This document shows positions 32,641 to 41,953 of a stretch of DNA of 64,000 nucleotides, piece after piece. The position numbers were made by a program, and so were the translations under genes. Each line of letters starts with the position of its first letter. Within the stretch, counting starts at the first letter, position 1. Below the pieces are notes generated by a model. The model had not been told where the DNA came from. It did no database searches and saw nothing but the letters and a program-made list of their open reading frames with translations. Source of the stretch: Fistulifera solaris (Eukaryota > Bacillariophyta > Bacillariophyceae > Naviculales > Stauroneidaceae); contig AP026143.1 in the NCBI GenBank assembly GCA_030295235.1, positions 372,001 through 436,000 on the forward strand. The letters are read 5' to 3'.

Positions 32641-34452
32641 ATGTTCTCATCGAAACGTCGCATTTTCGTGTTCACAGCTTTTTGGTACATACACATTCGA
32701 GTCAATGGATTCGTTGCTCGTCCCTTTTCGCGACAAAACAGTGCTTCCGAACGAAGCCGGTCTACATCCATGACGACGACTCCTTCACCAAATAATCATC
32801 GGCCTCAAACGCTCTTTCTCGAGGAAACGACAGGACCGTTAAGACTGACTTCACAGACGGAGACTTTACTCAGCAATGATGATTTCAGCAGTAACATCAC
32901 TCGTGTGAGCAACGATGTGGAAACAGCAGCATTCTCATCACAAGAGGACAGCACATCCAGTGTGTCATCCAAAGAGTCAACAACTTTGTATCAATTGCCC
33001 AGTTACCGTCAATTGGTTGTCTACACGCTCGCGACTGTAGCCATTTGGATGGCCGAACCCTTGCTGAGTTTGGTCGATACGACTGTCGTAGGATTGACCC
33101 AAGGTGCAACTTCTACGGTACAAGTTGCTTCCATGGGGCCCGCGACGACCCTCTTTGATTCTATATTATATGGGTGTTGGTTCTTGGCGGTGGCTACGAC
33201 GAGTCAAGTAGCGCAAGCGCTGGCGAAACGGGATTATTCCGAATTACAAACGGTGGTTCGGAATGTGCTCGGTGTCTCACTCACTCTCGGGTGTGGTGTC
33301 ACGGCGTTTCTGATGCTGTGTGGACCGTTCATTTTGCGGACCATGGTACAAAGTTCAGCGTCGGCACCATCGTTGGTCCATTATGCATCGCAGTATACCC
33401 GCATTCGTGCTCTGGTAGCGATCCCCGCCATTGCCAGTCAAGTGCTGCAGAGTACATGTTTAGCGACACTGGATGTGCGGACACCGGCCATTGCGGTCCT
33501 GGTGGCGTCGGTCGTCAATATTGTGGGAGATTTACTATTGTCGCCGACGATGGGTGTGGTGGGTGCCGCCTGGGCCACCGCCGCCGCTACCGTGGCGAGT
33601 ACGGGTATTCTGTTCCGTGCCGTCATGAAACAAATGCAACAATGGGAGGAGGAAGCAAACGAAAAAACAAGAACCGATGCTTTGGACGATGAGGCACTGA
33701 ACGAGAAAGTTCCCATAGTGTCGGACACTAGTCTAAGAACTTGGATCAAGACATGGAGAACGGTATCATCTATGTTTTCGTTGCCGAATGGTCGACAATT
33801 CGTGGAGCTACTCCGATTATCGGGTCCTTTGTTCTATGCTATCAATGCAAAATTGGCGTGCTACAGTGCGCTCACCATTCGGTGTGCTCCCTTTGGTGTG
33901 ACGGCGTTGGCTGCGTTCAACATCATGATGCGGATCTTCTGTTCATTCGCTTGTTTTGGTTACTCTTTGAGCCAAGCTGCGCAGTCGTTCGTGCCAGCAG
34001 CGTTATTGAGCAACGACGAGACGAAGAATTTTCGCGGAATTATGAAGCGACTTCTGTTGATTGGTGCGACTATGGCGTTAGTCAACCAAGGTGCTACGTT
34101 CACTCTCAGCCGGTTTGGTCGATTTTTTACTACCGACGCTGGAGTTGTTTCTATGTTGCACGATTCCAATATGTTTCTTGGCCTCGCTCTAGTTCTTCAT
34201 CCTGTGACGATGCTCCTTGAAGGAGCTGTGATTGGTATGCGTGACTTCAAGTCGCTAGTTGCTACGTACACCATTACTTTAGGTGTGCATCTGGGTGTTC
34301 TGAAATTCTTGACCATTTCATTGTCCGAGGTGTGGAGAGCGTTTTTCATTTTTCAGTTGGTCACAATGGGCTTGTATAGCGGTTGTATTTGGACAAGAAA
34401 GGTTGTGAAGAACAAACTGAAAACGAGTAAGGAGGCTTTGGTGGCACTGTAA
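32641..34452 (+). CDS. MATE-family transporter, probably plastid
   Basis: This 603-residue intronless protein has about twelve membrane helices in the MATE pattern: YTLATVAIWMAEPLLSLVDT (the P-L-x-S-L-x-D-T of helix 1), VVGLTQGATSTVQVASMGPA, GCWFLAVATTSQVAQALAKR and LLLSPTMGVVGAAWATAAAT. It resembles the plant EDS5/plastid subgroup, which exports salicylate or other phenolics. The N-terminus (MFSSKRRIFVFTAFWYIHIR, then VNGFVARPFS) reads as a signal peptide with a phenylalanine at the cleavage site, so plastid-envelope import is plausible. The substrate is unknown. MATE proteins use a proton or sodium gradient. Confidence 0.88.
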   Translation: MFSSKRRIFVFTAFWYIHIRVNGFVARPFSRQNSASERSRSTSMTTTPSPNNHRPQTLFLEETTGPLRLTSQTETLLSNDDFSSNITRVSNDVETAAFSSQEDSTSSVSSKESTTLYQLPSYRQLVVYTLATVAIWMAEPLLSLVDTTVVGLTQGATSTVQVASMGPATTLFDSILYGCWFLAVATTSQVAQALAKRDYSELQTVVRNVLGVSLTLGCGVTAFLMLCGPFILRTMVQSSASAPSLVHYASQYTRIRALVAIPAIASQVLQSTCLATLDVRTPAIAVLVASVVNIVGDLLLSPTMGVVGAAWATAAATVASTGILFRAVMKQMQQWEEEANEKTRTDALDDEALNEKVPIVSDTSLRTWIKTWRTVSSMFSLPNGRQFVELLRLSGPLFYAINAKLACYSALTIRCAPFGVTALAAFNIMMRIFCSFACFGYSLSQAAQSFVPAALLSNDETKNFRGIMKRLLLIGATMALVNQGATFTLSRFGRFFTTDAGVVSMLHDSNMFLGLALVLHPVTMLLEGAVIGMRDFKSLVATYTITLGVHLGVLKFLTISLSEVWRAFFIFQLVTMGLYSGCIWTRKVVKNKLKTSKEALVAL

Positions 34453-34644
34453 GGGAATAACACGGCCAATTACAACTAGAGATTTTGAAGACCCGACTTC
34501 CAAGGGGCCCGAGGCCTCGCACGGCCTGATGCCGTAAATTTGTCGAGCTACTGTACAAAACTGTAATAAGAAAAAGCATGACGCATCGGATGAGCAAAGT
34601 CTAGACCTCTATGATAAGATGTCTTCGCTTAATCCCATATCTAA

Positions 34645-35872
34645 TTACAGCTCAGCCTTCTTTTCCGCGGATTCTCGTTGCTCTAACAAACGTTTTCGTG
34701 CCAATCGCTCTTTCCGAGCTTTCTCTCGTTTTTCATACTCCGGATTCTTCCCCACTCCGAACATTGGGCAGTTTTTACAACCTCTCGAAGGACAATTGTT
34801 GCATCGTGGAGCCGAGTTTCCACTGATCTTTTGCGGTGCCGTGAACCGATTGGCCCCTCCGACTCGATGAGACAAACTATTACCATTCTCGGCTTGTGAA
34901 ACAAGTCTTGCTTTGAAGTTGATGTTCATGTCTCTCCGTTCAATTTCCAACTTGACAAGTTCTTCATAGGGAACGTAGTGGATGCAGTCTACAGGACACG
35001 TTTCGATGGCAATCTGAATCGTTTCATCGTCGTCGCCCCATTGCTTAAAAAAAAAGGGATGTATGGTCAGCTACGTGCCAACAGAATAACCGTGTCATCA
35101 ACTCGGACAACTCACCTGGAAAACTCTGGCCCGACCGTGTTCCGGATTCATGTAGAACGTCGATTGCGCAATCATAGCGCAGTTGGTACACCAATGCACG
35201 TATGCTCGTCCACGTACACCATCTGCAATCGTACTGGTTCTCCTGTTTCTTCGTCGATCTCCACGCGCGTGTGGCTTTCGACGGTCGCCAAATCAACATC
35301 CTCCAAATACGATTCTTGTCGATACACACTCATTCCCTGTACTTCCTCTTGTTCCAGCGATGTGTCGGTAGAAATGTCGAGTGCCGCTGCAATGATTTCT
35401 TTATCGAATCCCCATTCCTCCATTTGACGAGCCGTATTGGCTCGATCTGCCTCTTCATATTGAATTGCACTTCTTCGGCGGAAATCGATGCCAGAGTATC
35501 CAACCATGCCTCGGCTGCTAAATCTTCGGTGAGGTATTGACTAGGTGTACTTGCAAGCTGGTTCTCGCCATCTGTCGAGGGTTCAAAGGACGACCAAAAC
35601 GAACCATCTTCTTTTTGTTTCAAGGTATCTTGCCAGTCTACGGTGGGTCCATCAAGAGAACTTTGCCAACCGTTGGGGGCGATATAATCACCTTTCCATT
35701 CCGATGATTGTAATGCACGGCCTCGAACAAAAATCGTGGGTTTCGAAATAGTTTGCCAAGCGTCGGCAAATAAGGGAAAAGAGGTCAATATCACCCATTT
35801 CGACGATGCCAGTAATCGTCGTGTTTTTAAATGCAGGCTAATTGCGGGGCGTCGTGGTCTATTATCAGGCAT
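34645..35872 (-). CDS. plastid ferredoxin-like 4Fe-4S protein
   Basis: The ATG at 35872 precedes a hydrophobic segment (KWVILTSFPLFADAW) with W at the presumed cleavage site, a plastid-signal variant. The core is YVDEHTCIGCTNCAMIAQST (C-x2-C-x2-C) and, after an intron at 35115-35044 (72 bases), ETCPVDCIHYVPYEELVKLE, together the four-cysteine 4Fe-4S motif. A second cysteine block, RCNNCPSRGCKNCPMFG, lies near the C-terminus. Plants have similar Fd-like parts in DnaJ-ferredoxin proteins, but no J domain is seen here. Two single-base losses are implied, near 35450 (EEVQ to YEEADRAN) and near 35188 (HTCIG to CTNC). The second break is just inside the cluster motif. Electron transfer is inference. 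Confidence 0.78.
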
Positions 35873-36016
35873 GTCGTATCGAACTTTTTGCAGGAAGCCG
35901 GCGGAGCGAAGGCTAGAGAAAATTACCGCAAGCGAATCTATACGTAGTTCTCGCAAGGTAAAGAGATTAATAAATAAAAAGGAGTAATCAAGCTCTCTGG
36001 CTTTCTTTATTCTTTC

Positions 36017-36220
36017 TCATTGTTGCGATCGAATGTCTCGATCTTCAATAAATTCTTCCTCTTCAATGCTACTATAAAAGCTATAGTACACAACTCCTTC
36101 TGCGACACGCGACGAGAACGCTTCGCAAGCAACGTCATCACATTCGTGACTTAATGTCTCATGACTCCTCAAATATTCAAGCGCACACACATTATTTCTC
36201 GTCGTCGGCATTTTCATCAA
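36017..36220 (-). CDS. possible small protein, unknown
   Basis: This 67-codon frame contains PTTRNNVCALEYLRSHETLS and a Glu-rich C-terminus. It has no homology I recognise and no clear targeting signal. It lies in a gap between two genes. It may be chance. Confidence 0.22.
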   Translation of the reverse strand: MMKMPTTRNNVCALEYLRSHETLSHECDDVACEAFSSRVAEGVVYYSFYSSIEEEEFIEDRDIRSQQ

Positions 36221-36684
36221 ACGTTCCCCCTTTCTTTACAAACAACAGCCTCCTTCAGTACCACAAACAAACAACAGATGTGATTGTTTGAATGAGCTAA
36301 AATTGTTGGCGGCGCTTAAATTATTTTTGTCAACCAAGCCAAGGGCGATGCACTTGTCGTATTCCCCTTGCGTCGTCGTTGACAAGGTCCGTTTTGCGGA
36401 GTATTCTCCGTGTTGTCGTACTGGCTATGGCTTAGATGATATTTTGTGTACCGGATGGGTTGACGGTACTGATTAGCTTATAATATACGGAGTATTATGG
36501 AAAACCCACTCCAAAAGCGCGTTTTCGAAGAAACATCCATCTCTCCCGTTTCCATTTTCCATCGCACCCGGGTGACTCTCGACAAAGATCATCCATTTAG
36601 AACCGTGGACGAGAGAACTAATCATTGACTTCTTTCCACACCCTAGATAAAGAATCTGCAGCGCCCAATCTCAACAAAACAAGC
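36221..36684. other. intergenic, no gene seen
   Basis: This is 464 bases upstream of the next plus-strand gene. It includes ATACGGAGTATT near 36484, a short near-palindrome seen in the opposite orientation elsewhere in the window. Confidence 0.35.
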
Positions 36685-38169
36685 ATGAGTTCTTCTTGGT
36701 TTCAATGGATGCCCCCCGAAGCGCTCGACGACGATCAGTCGACTCTCATGACACAGCTCGCGGCGACCAAGTGGAGTTCCAAAATACAGTTTTACCGCAA
36801 ACTGCGTTCTCCTCGCAGTGTCGAAGATCTATTAAAGTTTACGAAAGCGAATCACCTTGTTTGGATGAAGAGTGACAGCTTCATTGTGCTGAAGAAGTTG
36901 CCGAAATCCGTTCCCTTCTTTTCCAAGTTTCGAAAAGCCGGCGCTAGCATCGACTTTGAGCAAAAAGACGGTGCATGTCTACGGGACCTCCGAAAAAGCC
37001 GTCATGAAGACTTTGATCCGGCTCTTGTGCCTGGAAGATGGAAGAGTCGCGGAGGTCCGTTTGGGAGATCATTTTAGTCCGGCCGTAGATCCCTTAGTCC
37101 CGACCAAGTTCCTTGGGCCTGGCTTCTGCAAAAATATATCGAAGCCAATCCACAACGACGACTGGTGTTCGGTCGGGGGTGCTATCTTTCGAAAAATCAG
37201 TCCATGCGGCTGGCGTCGCATCCAAATCCCTTGAATGTGGGTATCGAATGCTTGTTTGAAGATGGCGGACGAGCCTTTCTGGACACGCTTTCCCAGCGTA
37301 CGACCTCCTTTGGGACACTCGCGTCGCACAGTCCGTGCTTTGATAGTAGTTACGACAACTATTCGTCCACAAAAGTCTTTCTGGAAGTCATGAGCCATGT
37401 CTCTAACATTTCACTCGAGCTGTCAAAATGTATTATGGACCATTCTCGGGTTCTTTTGCCGCTATCTGCAAAAGCACAGCGAGTCGAGTATCGCATTTGT
37501 TGCGTGAGCGGATTTGACAGTATTGGTGCTCTTACGATCAGTCCTGAAGCTGTGGTAGTGATCTTTGACGATCATGCACCAGCCCCCTTTCATACCGAGT
37601 TCTTGCGCGCCAGTGGCAACTTGCGAGAAATGGGCCTCATCTACGACGCCTCGCGCCCCCCTTCGGAGGCACAACGATCGGAATTGCTGAGTGCCATTTC
37701 ATCGAATCAGAATCTGCATCGACTTGAACTGGGCTGTTTCTTTGCTCTTGAAGATTTTTGGCATGAACTTCTTGAGACGATCTGGTCGCACGGTAGTTTG
37801 CGACGTGTTGTGTTCTGGCTGCGCGAAGATTCTATCCCACTGTATCAAATGGAAACTTTGCTTGTGTACCTGGACAAGTACGATCATATCGATCTTATCA
37901 TCAAATGTCGAAATGCATCACGGGACGTCGAGAACATGATGAACGACTTTATCGAGCCATTTCGTCTGGAAAATCGAGCTCGTGTTTTGACCCGCGAACC
38001 GGATCCTACCCGACCTGCCGTTGTCGGAGCAGCACTAGTGGACTGGGCGGGTGGCGAATTTGACAAAACATACCATTTGTTGAGTGCCAACACAGATCTA
38101 CTGTGCTCCTTGATTGACCTGCCAGCGCCCCAGCGGCGTGGAAAGCGGCAAAGGGATGAGCTTTATTGA
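36685..38169 (+). CDS. protein of unknown function, diatom type
   Basis: It starts MSSSWFQWMPPEALDDDQST. About 490 residues follow with regular leucine/strand alternation (LRRVVFWLREDSIPLYQMET, YDHIDLIIKCRNASRDVENM) that resembles degenerate leucine-rich repeats, and a basic end (RRGKRQRDELY). The frame leaves near 36962 and returns near 37080. In between, the +1 frame reads TVHVYGTSEKAVMKTLIRLL and CLEDGRVAEVRLGDHFSP, which is more natural than the stop-ending main frame. The protein then continues DQVPWAWLLQKYIEANPQRR and RGCYLSKNQSMRLAS. One extra and one missing base would give this. I cannot assign a family. Confidence 0.6.
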
Positions 38170-38540
38170 TCTTCATAACAAAAGGAGGCGTGCGGACCAG
38201 GAACGTAAAACATTCTTCTTCCGCAGAACCGTATCGGTGTAGATCGGTGAGCTAGTCTTCTGTTTCTCAAGGAGCAGAAAAGATCGCAATGCTTGGTGCT
38301 TGATTTGTTCTCATAAATCCTATTTGCAACTTAAACACTGTCTTTAGACTAAAGCGCATCATTTATTTTATACATAGCCGATATTTCACTGGCGACGGAC
38401 AAACGTTGCGTTTATGTTTTATTGGTTTATTGGAAGACGAAATGACGAGAACAAAAAAGACAGTTATTACCTTTGTCTAGTCTAACGAGAGACACCTTCT
38501 GATTCGAATTCTAATAGCTCATCTTCAGTATTGTTAAAAG
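38170..38540. other. intergenic
   Basis: This is 371 AT-rich bases. No gene is seen. Confidence 0.35.
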
Positions 38541-39410
38541 ATGAATCAGCCGCACCAGGATGCACAACGAAGTATGTGGCAAAGCACCGTTCGCGAAGCC
38601 ATCACGCCCTATTTGCCTCCTCCCGTCGTTCACGCCATTCGACATCAGATCGATCCTCAATTAGCCGCGTACGGTTTAGGTCCGGAAGGAACTGTAACAG
38701 TCCTGACGACGCTGTTCTTGGCTTGGTTGACGCTTTTCATCTTTCGCATGACGCGTGTATGGATGGGTTCGGGGAAAGCTGTTCTAGAAGATGATGATGC
38801 CATTTTGCAATCGAAAGCACAAACCAAATACGATCATACGGTTCTACTCATGGGACCGTCTAGCAGTGGAAAGACACGTCTCTACTATCAACTAACGCTG
38901 GGTCCTGACTATAATCAAATACCCACCGTGGCGAGTATTAAAGCCAACGTCGGATACGCCGTGGCGAGTGATCATTCCACAATCCGATACGTTGATTGGC
39001 CGGGCTATGCTTCCTTGGACGATAAATTATTGAAGACTATAGTAGCCGAAACAGATCGAGTGATACTGGTGTTGGATGCTTCGCAGCCCGTCGGATCCGC
39101 CGCCGATATCTTGTATTATTTGTGCAACGACAAGAAGCGAAGAAAGGTCTTTGTGGCTTGTCACAAGAATGATTTAAGTAAAGCCAAGAATTGGAGGCGC
39201 ATAAAAATTCAATTGCGAACGGAATTGGAACGGTTGTTCTCGCTTCGAAAGAATGAAGATACATGGTGGCCCTCGGGGAAGTCACTGGAATTGGATGATA
39301 TTCCAGCGGTACAGCTACACTTTGCTTCCACGTCGTGCGAAAGTCAGTTGCCCTCGGAGCTGACTCATTTCTGTGAAACAGGCGTTCTGCCGGAGTCCAA
39401 TACTCAATAG
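38541..39410 (+). CDS. SRPRB: signal recognition particle receptor beta subunit
   Basis: This 289-residue protein has a membrane anchor at about residues 52-70 (VTVLTTLFLAWLTLFIFRM) and then an Arf-like GTPase domain. G1 is VLLMGPSSSGKTRLYYQL, G3 is YVDWPGYASL (D-x-P-G, as in SR-beta, rather than D-x-x-G), and the region VFVACHKNDLSKAK holds the G4 N-K-x-D variant. SR-beta tethers SR-alpha to the ER membrane for co-translational targeting. It is complete and intronless. The anchor-then-GTPase order and the proline in G3 distinguish it from ordinary Arf proteins. Confidence 0.9.
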   Translation: MNQPHQDAQRSMWQSTVREAITPYLPPPVVHAIRHQIDPQLAAYGLGPEGTVTVLTTLFLAWLTLFIFRMTRVWMGSGKAVLEDDDAILQSKAQTKYDHTVLLMGPSSSGKTRLYYQLTLGPDYNQIPTVASIKANVGYAVASDHSTIRYVDWPGYASLDDKLLKTIVAETDRVILVLDASQPVGSAADILYYLCNDKKRRKVFVACHKNDLSKAKNWRRIKIQLRTELERLFSLRKNEDTWWPSGKSLELDDIPAVQLHFASTSCESQLPSELTHFCETGVLPESNTQ

Positions 39411-39450
39411 TCGATAAAGTGTTCGTTATCATTTCTATTACTCTTTCTAC

Positions 39451-40455
39451 TTACTTTATAATTACCATCGACCACGTTCGATCCGTCACGGCTTTGACCA
39501 ATGTTATGCACAACTCCCGCCCCGCCGCCGTATTTTGTAGCGTGAAAGTACCTTCATCGGCTTCTGTTGGATCAAACAAAGTTCCTTGTAGCAGCGTGTC
39601 ACCGTTCACTACTACTTTGAGTGTATTGCGACCGAACGTCACTTTACAATCTTTCGCTTTGACATGATCCGCCACCATGAACTTGATTTCAACATCTTCA
39701 TTGGTCTGTGTCCAGCTCCCCCATTCCTCAACGACCGGAGGTGCCCCATTCATTCCCAGTAGCGGAGGTGCTGCGTTCGGAGCCAGAAGTTGTGTTTGTG
39801 ATTGATTGACTAGGTTGTTCAAAGACGACGCGGCCGACGATCCACTGCCGCCACCTCCTCCGGGTCTCCGAGCCGTTTCACACCATGCGGCCGAAGGATC
39901 GGCATCGGCAATAGTGAAATTGACGCGCTTCCACTCATCTGTAGCTTCATTGTCGACGGCTCGTCCCACGAAAACATCACCTCGGATTTCGCGAGCCCCG
40001 TGTCCGCATGCTGTGATCAAGGCCACCGCACGGGAATTGAGGGGCAAGGAAGCGGCGTTTTCTTGATACGTGGCCGTATCGGCCACGTACATGCTCACTG
40101 CTTGATATTGATTGCCGGGCATGGGAATGGTGAGGGCGACAATGTCAAAAGAAGGACGCAATTGCGATTGCAACATGAGTTGCAATACGGTATCATCATC
40201 GAGTTGACTCAGTTGCTGCCCGTTGTTCGACATTTGTTGACGTATTTGCATCGCCAGAGCTTTTCTTTGGTCGGGTGTTGATTGTTCGAACTGCTCGACT
40301 CGGAATTGGGCCCCGGAATGTTCGTAAAAGTATTGTTTGGCCTGTTTCACTAATTCATCGTCCGTCAATCCGCCTTTTGTGTCAGCTCTTAACGAAACAA
40401 TGGGACTTGCGTCGTTGGCAGGAATACGAACGTATTCAAACGTTTCACTCGTCAT
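39451..40455 (-). CDS. CS-domain (p23/NudC-like) protein
   Basis: This 334-residue intronless protein has a CS domain at its C-terminus (residues about 240-334): EEWGSWTQTNEDVEIKFMV, DCKVTFGRNTLKVVVNGDTL and GTFTLQNTAAGRELCITLVK, ending W-S-M-V-I. The middle part (VALTIPMPGNQYQAVSMYVA and VGRAVDNEATDEWKRVNFTI) is conserved-looking but unnamed. A Gly/Ser linker (GGGGGSGSSAASS) joins the two. CS domains bind Hsp90 or act as co-chaperones. The partner here is not shown by the sequence. Confidence 0.8.
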   Translation of the reverse strand: MTSETFEYVRIPANDASPIVSLRADTKGGLTDDELVKQAKQYFYEHSGAQFRVEQFEQSTPDQRKALAMQIRQQMSNNGQQLSQLDDDTVLQLMLQSQLRPSFDIVALTIPMPGNQYQAVSMYVADTATYQENAASLPLNSRAVALITACGHGAREIRGDVFVGRAVDNEATDEWKRVNFTIADADPSAAWCETARRPGGGGGSGSSAASSLNNLVNQSQTQLLAPNAAPPLLGMNGAPPVVEEWGSWTQTNEDVEIKFMVADHVKAKDCKVTFGRNTLKVVVNGDTLLQGTLFDPTEADEGTFTLQNTAAGRELCITLVKAVTDRTWSMVIIK

Positions 40456-40589
40456 TTGCTTTACTTATAATATGTGGGATAGAGGAAAGATTTCAATTGA
40501 AAACAAAATGAATACCAGTAAATAAAAAAAGCGGGCGTGTTGAGGTTTAACACGTTTCCAGAAAATCTGGATAGGCCCTGACTCCTGAC

Positions 40590-41362
40590 TGGAATTCAGT
40601 CGTGGTTTCCCTGAACTATCACTTTGGGTCCATAGTAAAAAATAAAATTAAAAAAAATAAAATAAAAGACAACGTTTCGCAAGGTTCTTCAACAACAAAT
40701 GTAGTTCAAATATTTTTGCTGAACGAACGAATTGTATTAGACCCCCTAGGCAGCAGTGTCGCTCTTTTTTTATCAGTCACAAACACAATCCTTGATGACT
40801 ACAACACTTCGGTCCATAGTAATTATGACAGACAACGTTTTGCGACCTTCGACGTAAAAATATATGTTAAACTTTTGGTGAACGAAGGATTTGTAGGCAG
40901 CATTGTCGCTCGAGAGAAATTGATTTATGACCAAATTGCAGTCGTGGTCTCGTTGAACCAACATTTCGGGTCTATAGTAAATACGGAAGACAACGTTTTG
41001 CATGCTCTTTAACGTGAATTAAAAGGGTGTGTAATGAAAACGCTGCCGATGACTATTTCATTGCAACAAAGACAAGTTGAGCTCAAGATATTTTAATGAA
41101 CGAAGGATTTGTAGGCAGCATTGTCGCTCGAAAGAAATTGATTCATGACTGAAACACAGTCGTGGTCTCGTTGAACCATCACTTTGGGTCTATAGTAAAT
41201 ACGGACATTAACGTTTTGCAAGGCTCTTCGACGTATTATGTGATGATTTGTAATAAAAACGTTGCTAAAGCCTATTATTTCGACAACTAATAATTGATGG
41301 AATGACTGAAGTACAGTCGTGGATAAGTTGATGATTCTTTTTCAACTATCGTAAAAACTGTT
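40590..41362. repeat. degenerate tandem repeats, unit about 218 bp
   Basis: The markers CAGTCGTGG (40597, 40939, 41157, 41314) and GGCAGCATTGTCGCTC (about 40749, 40896, 41114) recur. The last two full units are exactly 218 bases apart. Each unit holds AGTCGTGGTCTCGTTGAACC, then CACTTTGGGTCTATAGTAAA and an ACAACGTTTTGCAAGG block. In the opposite orientation this is the same CTATAG...CGACTG motif found singly elsewhere. Earlier units are shorter and more diverged. Confidence 0.75.
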
Positions 41363-41367
41363 GTCAT

Positions 41368-41445
41368 ACCGGGGACCACCGATCGTCTCAAGACTCTCAT
41401 CCAGTGCCGTAGATGAGAGTCTTGAGACGATCGGTGGTCCCCGGT
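41368..41445. repeat. perfect 34-bp-arm hairpin
   Basis: Bases 41368-41401 and 41412-41445 are exact reverse complements, separated by a 10-base loop (CAGTGCCGTA). The arms are GC-balanced and have no mismatch. Such long exact pairing implies recent origin or selection. It could be a foldback transposon end, a small-RNA precursor, or a fold-back artefact. Confidence 0.85.
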
Positions 41446-41953
41446 CGTGTCTGAATCAGACAGGAGCCCCTCTGCTCCGATTGTGACCTGGCAACGGTTC
41501 GGTGTTCGGTGGATTCCATCCATTGTCCACTGGGTTAGTTGTGTTTCTCTAACTCGATTAGGGATTCGGTTCTCTTGTAGGGATAGGACGTAAGCATAGT
41601 AAATTCTAGCCATTTTTTAATTATTTGGAGCAGACGGAAATTCTGAACTGCTATTTCAAAAGTCTAGAAGAGAAGGAAAGTTCTAATTTTGAGGTTGTAC
41701 AAGTATGAGAATTATATTTAAAATAGTGAGCTGTTTTCGTAAAGAACAAACAGCAAACATTTTTATGGAGCCCATCATTGATTAGCAATCCTGTTTTTAG
41801 CGATGAATTAACAGATCACGGCATAATATTCTTAGCATTTGAAGTCCTCGTCCAACCCGTCTAATATAAATGCAAGTTCTCCGGTGCGATACCCTGGCGC
41901 CAGCAGCCACTTCTTTCTTAAACGTATCTTTACATAGGCTGTTGTTTGTACCC
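41446..41953. other. intergenic, no confident gene
   Basis: A 108-codon minus-strand frame (41287-41613) runs through the hairpin and has no recognisable domain. The sequence next to the hairpin is not part of the 218-bp repeats. Confidence 0.35.

Noticed and set aside
41287-41613. 108-codon minus-strand frame over the hairpin
   Set aside because: It crosses both arms of a perfect inverted repeat and has no protein features.
41446-41640. Possible long terminal repeat next to the hairpin
   Set aside because: No second copy, no clear ends and no primer-binding or coding parts nearby in the window.
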